NCBI GenBank assembly: GCA_900109485.1
Contig: FOAY01000001.1
Location: 492,269-556,268, forward strand
Reading direction: 5' to 3'
DNA from: Kosakonia sacchari
GTDB taxonomy: Bacteria; Pseudomonadota; Gammaproteobacteria; Enterobacterales; Enterobacteriaceae
DNA length: 64,000 bases
Shown: piece by piece, positions 49,375-59,298 of the stretch
How positions within the stretch are numbered: position 1 is the first letter of the stretch
How the letters are laid out: every line of letters begins with the position of its first letter
Translations under genes and position numbers: made by a program
The notes under the pieces: model-generated
Told to the model about the DNA's origin: nothing
Databases searched by the model: none
What the model saw: the letters and a program-made list of their open reading frames with translations, nothing else

Positions 49375-50195
49375 TAGTGTTATATCTCGCTGATGTGCTT
49401 TCTTGTGGTTTTTAAAATCGGTTATTTGGCGGGAGATCGATGCGCAGCGATACTTTCCGCTACTGGTTTGGGTTTGTAATGTGCATTTTTGCTTTTATGT
49501 TGTATTAAAACAATGTGTTACGCTGTGTTGAACCGCCATAAGTTCGGCTGGACGGCAACGCATTCTGCACATAAAATACGGGCCACGTGTTCTGTTAATT
49601 ATTAAATTAACCAATCTTCACGTTCTGATAAATATATTCTATGACGAACAAATAGGTGCCTTAATGGCATCTTTTGGTGTTTGCATTTTTATATATCTCC
49701 TGTCATTTACTCCCTCTTTTGTAATTGAATAAATACCGCTATTTTTATTCGGCTTTATAATGATGTGTTTTTGTTTTCTATCATAACTTATTGATAGATA
49801 AAAAAATGCCACCAAATGGTGGCAAATCGAAAGAAGTGGTTTATATCGCATGATAAGAATGGATAATCGCAACTACTACTAAACTAATACGCGGGCGCGG
49901 TATCAGAATTTTCGCGACAGGGATATTTTCGCTATTTTTATGCTGCGCGTAAACATTATTTTTAAGCAACTTCTCTCTGCAAAGCGCGTTAAAAGGCACA
50001 GAATATCCCCTTATTTACCGTGCCTTTTTATTTAATGTTGCTCGATTATGCTGAATCAGAATTTTTAACCGGAAAAAAAGGATCAAAAAAAGCGGTTTTG
50101 CGCTTTAATGCGACCCGGTGTCGTAAGGTTATCAAACCGATTGAAACATCTGGAAACACTTTCCCGCTGTTTGTACCATCAATAGAGACAGCGCA
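49375..50195. other. Long AT-rich gap left of the flagellar locus
   Basis: 821 bp with no gene I can support. On the minus strand TGCCACC-atttt-like stem (49807-49824) followed by six T's (49801-49806) is a good terminator for leftward transcripts. A second stem AAAAGGCAC/GTGCCTTTT (49991-50029) has A/T tails on both sides and could stop either direction. The sequence is much richer in A and T than the neighbouring genes, which fits a boundary of acquired DNA. Confidence 0.65.
49801..49824 (-). terminator. Leftward terminator beyond flgN
   Basis: A perfect 7-bp stem TGCCACC/GGTGGCA with a 4-base loop is followed by TTTTTT on the minus strand. It is 372 bp downstream of the flgN stop and is the likely end of a leftward transcript from flgMN. 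Confidence 0.75.
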
Positions 50196-50636
50196 TCACA
50201 CCGAAATACGGTACATCGTGCCTGCATCCTGCTGGCCGCTGCCGCCGCTTGCGCCGTACATCGGTGAAGAGGCCACCTGGCTTACCAGCTTCTTCACGTC
50301 GCTCACCCGTTTCATGTGCATCTCCAGCAGCTGATAGCTCTGCTGGTTCTGCTCATTACACTTTTTCACTACGCGGGTAATACGCTCCCACAGAGCGGCA
50401 GGTTCGCGATGACGCATAAAGGGAGGCGCGATCCGCAACTGCGTCTCTTCCTGACGGCGTTGTTCATCATAAAAGTTGATCGCCGCTAACAGTCGGCTCT
50501 TGTTATCCGAGATCACCTGGAGCGAGACCGGATTGATTTGCGCCTGACTTAACTGGCGGTTCTCTTCGGCGAGCGTGCTGTCCAGTTCGTCCAGCCGCTT
50601 CACCATGTTGTGCAAAATAACGGTAAAATTTTCCAT
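50196..50636 (-). CDS. flgN: FlgN, chaperone for FlgK and FlgL
   Basis: A 146-residue helical cytoplasmic chaperone (E. coli 138). The body is amphipathic helices with NRQLSQAQINPVSLQVISDNKSRLLAAINFYDEQRR split over residues 26-61, the FlgN-family pattern. The tail is a poorly conserved glycine/serine-rich stretch ending MYRISV. It keeps the hook-filament junction proteins FlgK and FlgL soluble and delivers them to the export gate. It is 19 bp after flgM. Confidence 0.87.
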   Translation of the reverse strand: MENFTVILHNMVKRLDELDSTLAEENRQLSQAQINPVSLQVISDNKSRLLAAINFYDEQRRQEETQLRIAPPFMRHREPAALWERITRVVKKCNEQNQQSYQLLEMHMKRVSDVKKLVSQVASSPMYGASGGSGQQDAGTMYRISV

Positions 50637-50655
50637 CGTTACATCAGACTCTGTA

Positions 50656-50952
50656 TTAAGAGAAATTGAAGATGTCGCGCACCAGCGCGCTGGCGATTTT
50701 GTCGCTGTCGAGGGTCAGTTCACCGGCATCCATTTTGGCCTTGATCTCGGCAACGCGTGCGGTATCGATATCCCGGCTGGTATCCGATTTGAACTGTTGG
50801 GTCAGTTGGCTGAGTTTGACCTGGGTGCTGGATTCTCCGGCGGCGTCTTTACGCGCTTGAGAAGCCTGAGCGTTTTTGTCGCGTATCTCAGAATGAGATT
50901 GCATGCTGGTTGCCTGGACAGGCTTCGCCTGCCGGGTGCGTTCTATGTTCAT
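50656..50952 (-). CDS. flgM: FlgM, anti-sigma-28 factor
   Basis: A 98-residue small, hydrophilic, largely disordered protein (E. coli 97). The C-terminal FliA-binding half has the conserved DTARVAEIKAKMDAGELTLDSDKIASALVRDIFNF, split over residues 60-97. It holds FliA inactive until the hook is complete, then is exported. A strong sigma-28 promoter precedes it, giving feedback with the fliA gene on this locus. Confidence 0.92.
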   Translation of the reverse strand: MNIERTRQAKPVQATSMQSHSEIRDKNAQASQARKDAAGESSTQVKLSQLTQQFKSDTSRDIDTARVAEIKAKMDAGELTLDSDKIASALVRDIFNFS

Positions 50953-50994
50953 ACTGTTCCTGGTTTTAATGCGTTGCGTGGGCCTTTAATACAT

Positions 50995-51021
50995 AAGTCG
51001 GCACGCAGGCAATAAAACTGA
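50995..51021 (-). promoter_or_regulatory. Sigma-28 promoter of flgMN
   Basis: On the minus strand TCAGTTTT, an 11-base spacer and GCCGACTT match the FliA consensus TAAAGTTT-N11-GCCGATAA. It is 42 bp upstream of flgM and inside the flgA-flgM gap. Confidence 0.7.
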
Positions 51022-51023
51022 AA

Positions 51024-51716
51024 TCAATTGTCCATGTTCATACTTACCCTCTCGTCGCCAGTCACAACGGCAGTCACAATCTGCCCATTACGCATCTGTA
51101 CCCGGACGCGATCGTCCAGCCCGCCGTTATTCAGCGCTTTCCCCCTGGCGCGGATCATAAAACCCTCACCCGGCGCGGTGATATCCACTTCCTGGGTCGC
51201 CAGTACCGCCCAGCGGTGGCGCAACTGGTTGGCCGCCAGCGGTTGCCCTGGATGCAGCGTTCGCGTAGGGGTGGAGCCGATAATCTTTTCTGCGTCGAAC
51301 AGCAGACCGGCGGGTAAGTTGGCCAGTTCACCCTCCATCGGGCGAATATCCTGCGCAGTGATGACCTGACCGGCGGTGAGCGGGCGAGCAACGACCCAGT
51401 ATTTGCCGATGGCATTTACCTTTATCTGAATAAATTGCTGCTTATTCCCGCAGCGGGCCGCCACGCTGCGGTTTCCGGTCAGTCGCGCCGGATGTCCGAT
51501 AAGGCGCAAGTCCGGCTCAGGGCATAGCTTCGCGAGTCTCGTTTCGGGCGTCAAAATGGTGATATGAAACGTCGGCTGGTTTTGCCCTTCATTATTAGCA
51601 GCCAACAGACTGGCGATTCGGTTTTGCAGTTCGCTGGTCGCTGCCTGCGCCGGGGACAGAGATAACCCCCAGCACATTAATAAAGTGCATGAGAGTTTAC
51701 TTAATGAAATAGGCAT
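51024..51716 (-). CDS. flgA: FlgA, P-ring assembly chaperone
   Basis: A 230-residue periplasmic protein with a signal peptide (LLMCWGLSLSPAQA-ATSE, cut near residue 28). A C-terminal SAF/beta-clip domain includes LTAGQVITAQDIRPMEGELANLP near residue 120 and GRALNNGG-like RGKALNNGGLDDRVRV near 200. It helps FlgI form the P ring. The start at 51716 gives the best signal peptide; the ribosome site is weak. It is divergent from flgB across a 276-bp promoter region. Confidence 0.9.
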   Translation of the reverse strand: MPISLSKLSCTLLMCWGLSLSPAQAATSELQNRIASLLAANNEGQNQPTFHITILTPETRLAKLCPEPDLRLIGHPARLTGNRSVAARCGNKQQFIQIKVNAIGKYWVVARPLTAGQVITAQDIRPMEGELANLPAGLLFDAEKIIGSTPTRTLHPGQPLAANQLRHRWAVLATQEVDITAPGEGFMIRARGKALNNGGLDDRVRVQMRNGQIVTAVVTGDERVSMNMDN

Positions 51717-51992
51717 AACAAACACGGCCCTGGTGATAATATGAATAATGTCGGATATAGTTATTTGATTGTAATGGAGTCCGTCTTTTATTGCTGAGTA
51801 AAATGCTGACACTTTTGCTGGCTATTCCCGCTATTAATGTTGCCGCCTATATCTACGTTATCTTTTTGTCATCCTTCTTTTTTTGAAGTATCCAAATGCG
51901 CTTACTTCTGACGGGTTTTTAAAGTTTAGAATTATCTGCTTGTCTCTTAGACTATGCCCATAATCATTTCCCGAACGAGGGCGAGTCGTTTC

Positions 51993-52406
51993 ATGTTTGA
52001 CAAACTTGATAATGAATTACGTTTCCAGCAGCAGGCATTGAGTTTGATGTCCCGTCGGCAAGATATTCTGGCTTCTAATATTGCGAATGCCGATACGCCA
52101 GGATATCAGGCGCGAGATATTGATTTCTCTAAGCAATTGAAAAATGCGATGCGTCAGGAAACACAACATAATGGCCCATTGTCATTATCATTAACGTCCG
52201 GGAATCATATTCCTGGCGTCGCGCCGAAAATGGACGATCGGCAACTGCTCTACCGTATTCCTGACCAACCAAGTGCGGATGGTAATACGGTGGATATGGA
52301 TCGTGAACGCGTTAATTTTGCTGATAATAATGTGAAATATCAGTCGAGTTTAACCATTCTCAGCACTCAGATTAAAAATATGATGAGTGTCATTAATCAG
52401 GGTTAA
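51993..52406 (+). CDS. flgB: FlgB, proximal rod protein
   Basis: A 137-residue axial protein, same length as E. coli FlgB. The N-terminal rod motif [25 protein letters not shown] (about 22-46) has the ANxxTPGY signature. The C-terminal heptad helix includes [21 protein letters not shown]. The start at 51993 matches E. coli MFDKLD. It is the first gene of flgBCDEFGHIJ. The upstream region has TAAAGTTT at 51922-51929 but no matching -10, so class II FlhDC control is expected. Confidence 0.94.
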   Translation: MFDKLDNELRFQQQALSLMSRRQDILASNIANADTPGYQARDIDFSKQLKNAMRQETQHNGPLSLSLTSGNHIPGVAPKMDDRQLLYRIPDQPSADGNTVDMDRERVNFADNNVKYQSSLTILSTQIKNMMSVINQG

Positions 52407-52414
52407 TCATTCTC

Positions 52415-52819
52415 ATGTCGCTGTTTAGTATTTTCGATATCTCTGGCTCAGCCATGTCCGCTCAGTCAAAAAGACTTAACGTAAGTGCCAGTAATATGGC
52501 GAATGCCGACAGTATAGCCGGGCCGGATGGTAAACCTTACCGCGCCAAACAGGTTGTATTTAATGTCGATAATGCTGTCGGTCAGAATATTGGCGGCGTA
52601 AAAGTTAGCGGTATTACCGAGTCTAACGATCCGGATCGTCTGGTGTATGAACCTGCGAATCCATTAGCGGATGACAAAGGTTACGTACATATGCCGAACG
52701 TCGATGTTGTCGGTGAAATGGTGAATACCATTTCGGCTTCCCGCAGTTATCAGGCGAACGTTGAAGTGATGAATTCGGCAAAAACGTTAATGCTGAAAAC
52801 GCTGACCTTAGGACAATAA
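52415..52819 (+). CDS. flgC: FlgC, proximal rod protein
   Basis: A 134-residue rod protein, identical length to E. coli FlgC. The rod motif is [17 protein letters not shown] near residue 18. The C-terminal helix is [32 protein letters not shown] (split over 103-134). It is 8 bp after flgB and 8 bp before flgD. Confidence 0.94.
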   Translation: MSLFSIFDISGSAMSAQSKRLNVSASNMANADSIAGPDGKPYRAKQVVFNVDNAVGQNIGGVKVSGITESNDPDRLVYEPANPLADDKGYVHMPNVDVVGEMVNTISASRSYQANVEVMNSAKTLMLKTLTLGQ

Positions 52820-52827
52820 GGATTGTT

Positions 52828-53547
52828 ATGTCTGTTTCACCCGTAATGAATAACCAGAGCACGACGACCGCGACGACCGCGAAAACTCGTTCTACGTCTG
52901 AGTCGTCGGGCTCTGGCGGTGTCAGCACCAACTCCACCGCCAATGAGCTGCTGGATAACTTTATGACGTTGCTGGTCGCCCAGATGCAGAACCAGGATCC
53001 GACGTCGCCAATGGATAACAACCAGTTGACCTCGCAGTTGGCGCAGTTCAACACCGCCGCAGGCGTCGAGCAGCTCAACAGCACCATGGATAGCATGGGC
53101 GTGCTGGTTGCCGGTATGCAGCAGATGAACTCAGCGGACTGGGTTGGGCGCGACATCATGATCAAAGGCGATCCGGTGGTCTCCACCGCTGAAGGCGGCA
53201 ACCAGAAAATGGGCCTCAACCTTGGCAGCGATGCGGATGAAATCACCGTCACGCTGACCGACTCCGCCGGTAATGCGTACACCACCACGATGAAGGACGT
53301 GAAAGCGGGTGTTCATCAGTACACGCTGGACGATTTGGGCGATTTCCAGCCTGCCGATCCGCGCGCGCTGAGCGATACCACGTTCACCGTCTCTTACTCC
53401 GCGACGAATGCCGACGGAAATACACCTGAGGTTGAAGCGCTGAAGCCTGCAAAAGTGCAGAGCGTTGCGTTCACCGCCAGCGGTGCGGAACTGCAATTGG
53501 GTATCGATGGTACAGCCTCACTGAGCGATGTGTTCCTCATCGAATAA
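52828..53547 (+). CDS. flgD: FlgD, hook-capping/scaffold protein
   Basis: A 239-residue hook cap. The N-terminal part (about 1-95) has a Ser/Thr-rich export region and FMTLLVAQMQNQDPTSPMDNNQLTSQLAQFNTAAGVEQL (split over 47-85). The C-terminal fibronectin/tudor-like fold spans 100-225. It caps the growing hook and is shed on completion. Same order as in E. coli, close to its 231 residues. Confidence 0.93.
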   Translation: MSVSPVMNNQSTTTATTAKTRSTSESSGSGGVSTNSTANELLDNFMTLLVAQMQNQDPTSPMDNNQLTSQLAQFNTAAGVEQLNSTMDSMGVLVAGMQQMNSADWVGRDIMIKGDPVVSTAEGGNQKMGLNLGSDADEITVTLTDSAGNAYTTTMKDVKAGVHQYTLDDLGDFQPADPRALSDTTFTVSYSATNADGNTPEVEALKPAKVQSVAFTASGAELQLGIDGTASLSDVFLIE

Positions 53548-53593
53548 TTTTCACCTCTAGTTTTGTGCAATCACTGTACAGGGAATTTATCAA

Positions 53594-54796
53594 ATGGGTT
53601 TTTCTCAAGGTCTTAGTGGCCTGAATGCCGCTTCTCAGGCACTCGATGTTGTCGGTAACAACATTGCTAACTCCCAAACCGTAGGGTTTAAATCAGGCGC
53701 GATTGCGTTTGCAGACGTTTTTGCCGGCTCGCAGATCGGCATGGGCGTTCAGGTTGCCGGTGTCAACCAGAACTTCAGCGATGGTGTTCTGGGCGCAGGC
53801 AGCAGCCAACTGGATATGGGTATCCAGGGCAACGGTTTCTTCCGCATGGTCACCGAGGCGGGCAACGTGTTTTACAGCCGTAACGGTCAGTTTGAAACCG
53901 ACCAGAATGGTTATGTTGTTAATAGCCAGGGCATGCGTCTGACGGGCTATATGGCCACTGGCACCCCGCCTGCAATTCAGCAGGGTTCACCGGTCGGGCC
54001 GATTCAGATCCCTACCGGTCAGATGCCGGCTCGCGCCTCTGATGCTGGCTCGATCAGCGGTAACCTCGACTCCGGCAACGACGTTGTAACCACCACGCCG
54101 TTCGATCCGGAAGATGGCGACAGCTACACCTATTCCACCCAGGTTAACGCTTACGACAGCCTGGGCAACGAGCATGCCATTAACGTCTATTACGTTAAAA
54201 CCGCTGATAACAAGTGGACGGCTTACTCTGTTGACTCTACTGCACCGGGCGCGACGCCGGGCCAGGTTGATCTGGAATTCGATACCTCCGGCAAGCTGAT
54301 CACTAACCCGGCGGATTTGAACGTGCAGGGCGCGGCCTATAAGGGCGGCGATGCGCTGAATTTCGACATCGATCTCTCTGGTCTTACCCAGCAGGCTTCC
54401 GAAAACACCATGGACAGCCCAAGCACCACCGGTTACCCGCCGGGAATGATGAACGGCTACAACGTGGGTGATAACGGACAGATCGTTGCAACCTACAGCA
54501 ACGGTAAGAGCCAGTTGCTGGGCCAGGTCGTGCTCTCCAACTTCACCAACCCGGGCGGTCTCTCTTCTCAGGGTAACAACTGCTGGGCGGAAACGCCGGA
54601 GTCGGGCCAGCCGGTCATCGGTATCGCCGATACGGGCAACCTGGGTTCGCTGAACGGCAACATGCTGGAAGCCTCCAACGTGGATCTGAGCCAGGAGATG
54701 GTCAACCTGATCGTCTACCAGCGCAACTATCAGTCCAACTCTCAGACCATCAAAACCCAGTCTGACATCCTGCAAACGCTGGTTAACCTGGGCTAA
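53594..54796 (+). CDS. flgE: FlgE, flagellar hook protein
   Basis: A 400-residue hook subunit (E. coli 402). The N-terminal axial motif GLSGLNAASQALDVVGNNIANSQTVGFKSG begins near residue 6 (split). Two central beta domains form the outer surface. The C-terminal helix is MVNLIVYQRNYQSNSQTIKTQSDILQTLVNLG (split over 369-400). It polymerises into the curved universal joint. An AGGG(A)ATTT ribosome site precedes the ATG. Confidence 0.95.
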   Translation: MGFSQGLSGLNAASQALDVVGNNIANSQTVGFKSGAIAFADVFAGSQIGMGVQVAGVNQNFSDGVLGAGSSQLDMGIQGNGFFRMVTEAGNVFYSRNGQFETDQNGYVVNSQGMRLTGYMATGTPPAIQQGSPVGPIQIPTGQMPARASDAGSISGNLDSGNDVVTTTPFDPEDGDSYTYSTQVNAYDSLGNEHAINVYYVKTADNKWTAYSVDSTAPGATPGQVDLEFDTSGKLITNPADLNVQGAAYKGGDALNFDIDLSGLTQQASENTMDSPSTTGYPPGMMNGYNVGDNGQIVATYSNGKSQLLGQVVLSNFTNPGGLSSQGNNCWAETPESGQPVIGIADTGNLGSLNGNMLEASNVDLSQEMVNLIVYQRNYQSNSQTIKTQSDILQTLVNLG

Positions 54797-54808
54797 GGGT
54801 AACGTCTT

Positions 54809-55555
54809 ATGGATCGCGCGATATATACCGCGATGGGCGCCGCAAATGCGGCGCTTAATCGCCAGGCGGTAACCGCAAACAATATGGCCAACACCTCAAC
54901 CAACGGCTTTCGCGCCCAGATAGCGGCTTATCGCGCTATTCCGGTGCACGGCCCGTCGGTTGAAACCCGCACGATGGTGGCGGCCTCCACGCCGTGGAGC
55001 GATGACACCATGGGGGCCATTAATCCGACCGGGCGCGATCTGGATGTTGCGCTGCCGCAGAACGGCTGGCTGGCGGTACAACTGCCGGATGGCAGCGAAG
55101 GCTATACCAAAGACGGCAACATTGAAGTGGATGCCGAAGGCACGCTGCGGGTTCGCGGTATGCCGCTGATGGGCGATGGCGGCCCGGTAGCCGTGCCGCC
55201 GCAAGCCAAATTGACCATTGCGCCGGACGGCACGATCACCGCGCTGGGTGCGGGCGATGAACCGACTGCGGTTGCGCAGGTTGGGCGGCTGAAGATGGTG
55301 AATGCCTCTCCGGCGCTGCTGAAAAACGGCGATGACGGTCTGTTTCACGTTGCCGATCCGACTACCCCGGCGACGCTTCCCGCCGACGCGAATCTCAAAT
55401 TGATGCCCGGCATGCTGGAAGGCAGCAACGCCAGCCCGATGAAATCAATGGTGGAGATGATCGCAACGGCCCGTGGTTTTGACATGAACATGAAAGTCAT
55501 TACCACCGTGGATGACAACGAAAAAAGCGCCAACCAGCTATTGAGCGCCGGTTAA
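54809..55555 (+). CDS. flgF: FlgF, proximal rod protein
   Basis: A 248-residue rod protein. The axial motif is [28 protein letters not shown] (about 10-37) and the C-terminal helix is [20 protein letters not shown] near residue 215. The centre has the usual FlgF core with [26 protein letters not shown]. It lies 12 bp after flgE and 20 bp before flgG. Confidence 0.93.
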   Translation: MDRAIYTAMGAANAALNRQAVTANNMANTSTNGFRAQIAAYRAIPVHGPSVETRTMVAASTPWSDDTMGAINPTGRDLDVALPQNGWLAVQLPDGSEGYTKDGNIEVDAEGTLRVRGMPLMGDGGPVAVPPQAKLTIAPDGTITALGAGDEPTAVAQVGRLKMVNASPALLKNGDDGLFHVADPTTPATLPADANLKLMPGMLEGSNASPMKSMVEMIATARGFDMNMKVITTVDDNEKSANQLLSAG

Positions 55556-55575
55556 CCCCGGCGAGGAGAAAGAGA

Positions 55576-56358
55576 ATGATCCGTTCCCTGTGGATTGCAA
55601 AAACGGGCCTTGAAGCTCAGCAAACCAATATGGATGTAATTTCCAACAACCTGGCGAACGTCAGCACCAACGGCTTTAAACGCCAGCGCGCTGTGTTTGA
55701 AGATTTGATTTATCAGACATTGCGCCAGCCGGGAGCGCAGTCTTCCGAACAGACCACCATTCCTTCTGGTTTGCAGTTAGGGACCGGTGTCCGTCCGGTG
55801 GCGACCGAGCGTATTCACAGCCAGGGTAGCCTGACGCAGACCAACAACACCAAAGATGTGGCGATTGAAGGCAGCGGTTTCTTCCAGGTGCTGTTGCCGG
55901 ACGGTACTACCGCCTACACCCGCGATGGCTCGTTCCAGTTCGATCAGAATGGCCAGTTGGTGACCTCCAGCGGCTATCAGGTGCAGCCTGCAATTACCAT
56001 TCCGCAGGAAGCACAAAGCCTGACTATCGGCAGCGATGGCACGGTCAGCGTCACGGTCGCCGGGCAGACTGCGCCGCAGCAGGTAGGGCAGCTGACGCTG
56101 TCGTCATTTATCAATGATTCCGGCCTGGAAAGCATTGGCGAAAACTTATACCGCGAGACGCAATCCTCCGGCGCACCGAATGAATCGACCCCAGGTCTGA
56201 ACGGTGCCGGCACCCTGAAACAGGGCTACGTGGAAACCTCCAACGTTAACGTAGCGGAAGAGCTGGTCAACATGATCCAGACCCAGCGCGCTTACGAAAT
56301 CAACAGTAAAGCGGTTTCCACCTCTGATCAGATGCTGCAACGCCTGACTCAACTTTGA
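55576..56358 (+). CDS. flgG: FlgG, distal rod protein
   Basis: A 260-residue distal rod protein, identical length to E. coli FlgG. The axial motif is [27 protein letters not shown] (about 10-36). The FlgG-specific extension [29 protein letters not shown] (split over 47-75) straightens the distal rod. The C-terminal helix is [28 protein letters not shown]. It is 12 bp after flgF. Confidence 0.95.
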   Translation: MIRSLWIAKTGLEAQQTNMDVISNNLANVSTNGFKRQRAVFEDLIYQTLRQPGAQSSEQTTIPSGLQLGTGVRPVATERIHSQGSLTQTNNTKDVAIEGSGFFQVLLPDGTTAYTRDGSFQFDQNGQLVTSSGYQVQPAITIPQEAQSLTIGSDGTVSVTVAGQTAPQQVGQLTLSSFINDSGLESIGENLYRETQSSGAPNESTPGLNGAGTLKQGYVETSNVNVAEELVNMIQTQRAYEINSKAVSTSDQMLQRLTQL

Positions 56359-56363
56359 TCTTT

Positions 56364-56396
56364 AGCCGCGGGTTCACTCGCGGCTGCTTTTCTTTT
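56364..56396 (+). terminator. Hairpin with T-rich tail between flgG and flgH
   Basis: A perfect 7-bp stem AGCCGCG/CGCGGCT with an 8-base loop is followed by GCTTTTCTTTT. It lies just after flgG and before flgH, inside the operon. It could reduce expression of the ring genes relative to rod and hook genes. Confidence 0.7.
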
Positions 56397-56406
56397 AGTG
56401 ACTGAG

Positions 56407-57120
56407 ATGACTTATCACCTTTGCTCTCTGCCTGTGCTCCGTCGTCTGGCAACGACCCTCATTCTGCCGTTTGTGATCGCGGGCTGCGCGTATATCCCGC
56501 AAAAGCCGCTGGTGGATGGCGAAACCAGCGCGGCGCCCGCACCCGTTGCGGCGGCGGCGGTCAATGGCTCGATTTTCCAGTCGGGGCAGGCGATGAACTA
56601 TGGGTATCAACCGCTGTTTGAAGACCGCCGTCCGCGAAACATCGGCGACACGCTGACCATCGTGCTGCAAGAGAACGTCAGCGCCAGCAAGAGCTCTTCC
56701 GCCAATGCTTCGCGTGATGGCTCGACGGATGTCGGCGTTACGGCTGTGCCTGGCTTTATGTCCGGGCTGGTCGGGCGCGGGAAGGCGGACGCCTCGTTCA
56801 GCGGCAGCAACGATTTTGCCGGTAAAGGCGGCGCGGCGGCGAAAAATACCTTCAGCGGCACCATCACCGTCACGGTGAAACAGGTGCTGGAAAACGGCAA
56901 CCTGGCGGTGGTGGGCGAAAAACAGATCGCCATCAACCAGGGTACTGAATTTATACGTTTTTCCGGCATCGTGAACCCACGCACCATCAGCGGCAGCAAT
57001 ACGGTTGTTTCCACCCAGGTGGCTGATGCGCGCATTGAATATGTGGGCAATGGCTACATCAACGAAGCACAACAAATGGGCTGGTTGCAGCGGCTGTTCC
57101 TTAACCTTTCTCCGATGTAA
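56407..57120 (+). CDS. flgH: FlgH, L-ring lipoprotein
   Basis: A 237-residue outer-membrane ring protein with a lipobox (FVIAGC, Cys near residue 23) after a short basic leader. Conserved parts are [51 protein letters not shown] (split, about 54-104) and the C-terminal [26 protein letters not shown]. An in-frame GTG nine bases upstream is possible. It anchors the distal rod in the outer membrane. Confidence 0.93.
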   Translation: MTYHLCSLPVLRRLATTLILPFVIAGCAYIPQKPLVDGETSAAPAPVAAAAVNGSIFQSGQAMNYGYQPLFEDRRPRNIGDTLTIVLQENVSASKSSSANASRDGSTDVGVTAVPGFMSGLVGRGKADASFSGSNDFAGKGGAAAKNTFSGTITVTVKQVLENGNLAVVGEKQIAINQGTEFIRFSGIVNPRTISGSNTVVSTQVADARIEYVGNGYINEAQQMGWLQRLFLNLSPM

Positions 57121-57123
57121 TTG

Positions 57124-58233
57124 ATGATGAAAACTGCTTTTTTAACCTGCTTTATGGCGCTGCTTTGCCTGCTGTTGCCGGCAACAGCCAGCGCAGAACG
57201 TATCCGCGATTTGACGACGGTAGAAGGCGTTCGCAGTAACTCACTGATGGGCTACGGCCTGGTGGTTGGGCTGGACGGTACCGGCGACCAGACCATGCAA
57301 ACGCCTTTCACCACGCAAAGCCTGAACAACATGCTGTCGCAACTGGGCATTACGGTGCCCGCAGGCGTCAACATGCAGTTGAAAAACGTGGCGGCGGTGA
57401 TGGTGACTGCCGAATTGCCGCCTTTTGCCCAGCCAGGCGCGAAAATTGACGTCGTGGTTTCCTCGATGGGTAACGCGAAAAGCCTGCGCGGCGGCACGCT
57501 GCTGATGACGCCGCTAAAAGGGGCCGACAGCCAGATTTACGCGCTGGCGCAGGGAAACCTGCTGGTCTCCGGCGCGGGTGCGCAGGCAGGCGGCAGCCGG
57601 GTGCAGGTCAATCAGCTTAACGGCGCCCGCATCAGCGGCGGCGCGACGGTAGAGCGTAGCGTCCCGTCAGGTTTTGCCGGGCAGAACACGTTGATGCTGC
57701 AACTGAATAATGAAGATTTTACCGTCGCGCAGCAGATCAGCGACGCCATCAACCGACGCTACCCTGGCAGCGCCAGCGCGCAGGATTCCCGTACGGTGAG
57801 CCTGCGAGCACCGTCAGACAGCGCGTCACGCGTGCGTTTTCTTGCCGAAGTGCAGGACATTCCACTGCGTGTTGATGCGGGCGATGCGCGGATCATTATC
57901 AACTCTCGTACCGGTTCGGTGGTGATCAACGGTCGCGTGGCGCTGGATTCCTGTGCCGTTGCGCAGGGCGATCTGGCGGTCGAAGTGAACCGAACCAATC
58001 AGGTCAACCAGCCGAACACGCCGCTGGCGGGCGGACAAACCGTGGTGACGCCGAATACGCAGTTGTCGGTGCGTGAGCAAAATGGCTCCCTGCAACGGGT
58101 TAACACCAGCACCGATCTGAACAATGTGGTCAGAGCGCTGAACAGTCTGGGCGCGACGCCAAACGATTTGATGGCGATTCTGCAATCGATGAAAGCCGCA
58201 GGCTGCTTGCGGGCGCGTCTGGAGATCAACTAA
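57124..58233 (+). CDS. flgI: FlgI, P-ring protein
   Basis: A 369-residue periplasmic ring protein. A signal peptide ends [11 protein letters not shown] near residue 22. Conserved cores are [38 protein letters not shown] (split over 35-72), [20 protein letters not shown] near residue 117 and [17 protein letters not shown] near residue 275. Several tandem start codons (TTG, ATG, ATG) stand at 57121-57129. It is translated right after flgH and its stop overlaps flgJ. Confidence 0.94.
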   Translation: MMKTAFLTCFMALLCLLLPATASAERIRDLTTVEGVRSNSLMGYGLVVGLDGTGDQTMQTPFTTQSLNNMLSQLGITVPAGVNMQLKNVAAVMVTAELPPFAQPGAKIDVVVSSMGNAKSLRGGTLLMTPLKGADSQIYALAQGNLLVSGAGAQAGGSRVQVNQLNGARISGGATVERSVPSGFAGQNTLMLQLNNEDFTVAQQISDAINRRYPGSASAQDSRTVSLRAPSDSASRVRFLAEVQDIPLRVDAGDARIIINSRTGSVVINGRVALDSCAVAQGDLAVEVNRTNQVNQPNTPLAGGQTVVTPNTQLSVREQNGSLQRVNTSTDLNNVVRALNSLGATPNDLMAILQSMKAAGCLRARLEIN

Positions 58234-59198
58234 TGAATAGCGCAAGCGTCTCGCAGGGGGCGGCATTTGATGCGCGTTCGCTTGATAAGCTGAAACTGGC
58301 GGTCAGGGATGACTCGCCAGACGGGCTTAAAGCGGCGGCGAAACAGATGGAAGGGCTGTTTGTGCAGATGATGCTGAAAAGCATGCGCCAGGCCTCGTTC
58401 AAAGATGGCCTGTTCAACACCCAGCAGTCTGAGATGTTCACCTCGATGTACGATCAACAGGTGGCGCAGAACATCGCTGATAAAGGGCGAATGGGCTTTG
58501 CGGATCTGATGGTCCAGCAGATGACCGGTAAAGCCGCGAGTGCGGGCAACGTGACGACAACGCAGGAAGTGCCGCTGAGTATCAGCCCGGCGCAAATGCT
58601 TGTCGCGCCGCTGCATTCTGGGCTACCAGCGGTGAACGCCGACGTGGAAAATACGCCAGAACCGGAAGCAGAGGTGCAGCCTAAAACGGCGGCCGTTTCC
58701 GGGGAAGGGTTTATTTCACGCCTGATGGCGCCAGCGATGAAAGTGGCGCGGATGAGCGGGATCCCACATCAGTTGATTATTGCGCAGGCCGCGCTGGAAT
58801 CGGGCTGGGGACGCCGGGAAATTATGACCAATGACGGTAAACCCAGCCATAACCTGTTTGGTGTCAAAGCGACAAGTAACTGGGAGGGGGAAACCACGGA
58901 AATTACCACTACAGAATATGAGAATGGCGTCGCGCAAAAAGTAAAAGCGAAATTTAAAGTTTATGACTCTTATGCTGACGCGCTGGCCGATTATACATCG
59001 TTAATAAGTAGTAATCCGCGTTATAGAAATGTTGTTAATTCAGATTCTCCGGAAATAGCCGCGAAAGCACTGCAATCCGCAGGTTACGCGACCGATCCGG
59101 CGTATGCGAAAAAACTCATTAATATTGTTCAGCAGGTCAGACAGCATGTGAATCAGGCGGTAGATGCGTGGTCGTCAGATTTTTCTTCATTATTTTAA
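58233..59198 (+). CDS. flgJ: FlgJ, rod-cap peptidoglycan hydrolase
   Basis: A 321-residue bifunctional protein. The N-terminal rod-cap part (about 1-110) has KQMEGLFVQMMLKSMRQASFKDGLF (split over 30-54). A Pro/Glu-rich linker (about 125-160) follows. The C-terminal glucosaminidase (about 165-320) has HQLIIAQAALESGWGRREI near residue 180, with the catalytic glutamate in ALESGWG, and HNLFGVKA-type SHNLFGVKATSNWEG. The start codon overlaps the flgI stop. The C-terminal third of the DNA is AT-rich compared with the front. Confidence 0.92.
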   Translation: MNSASVSQGAAFDARSLDKLKLAVRDDSPDGLKAAAKQMEGLFVQMMLKSMRQASFKDGLFNTQQSEMFTSMYDQQVAQNIADKGRMGFADLMVQQMTGKAASAGNVTTTQEVPLSISPAQMLVAPLHSGLPAVNADVENTPEPEAEVQPKTAAVSGEGFISRLMAPAMKVARMSGIPHQLIIAQAALESGWGRREIMTNDGKPSHNLFGVKATSNWEGETTEITTTEYENGVAQKVKAKFKVYDSYADALADYTSLISSNPRYRNVVNSDSPEIAAKALQSAGYATDPAYAKKLINIVQQVRQHVNQAVDAWSSDFSSLF

Positions 59199-59207
59199 GC
59201 CACGGGC

Positions 59208-59234
59208 TTTAGTGAATTCTTAGCGGGCCGATTA
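59208..59234 (+). promoter_or_regulatory. Sigma-28 promoter of flgKL
   Basis: TTTAGTGA, an 11-base spacer and GCCGATTA match the FliA promoter consensus TAAAGTTT-N11-GCCGATAA. It lies just after flgJ and 65 bp before flgK, which has its own class III promoter in Salmonella too. Confidence 0.75.
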
Positions 59235-59298
59235 AATATATAGAGCCTATTTTTACCGGAGATAATGGATCTCCTCTTCCGATCATGGTCGATAATTT

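Noticed and set aside
49639-49872. A 77-codon minus-strand frame in the AT-rich gap, and a 15-codon frame within it with a GGAG site
   Set aside because: Composition is unlike the neighbouring genes, the larger frame runs through a terminator stem, and neither has recognisable homology.
51922-51948. TAAAGTTT upstream of flgB as a sigma-28 promoter
   Set aside because: The expected GCCGATAA -10 is missing at the correct spacing (CTTGTCTC instead); class II control is more likely.
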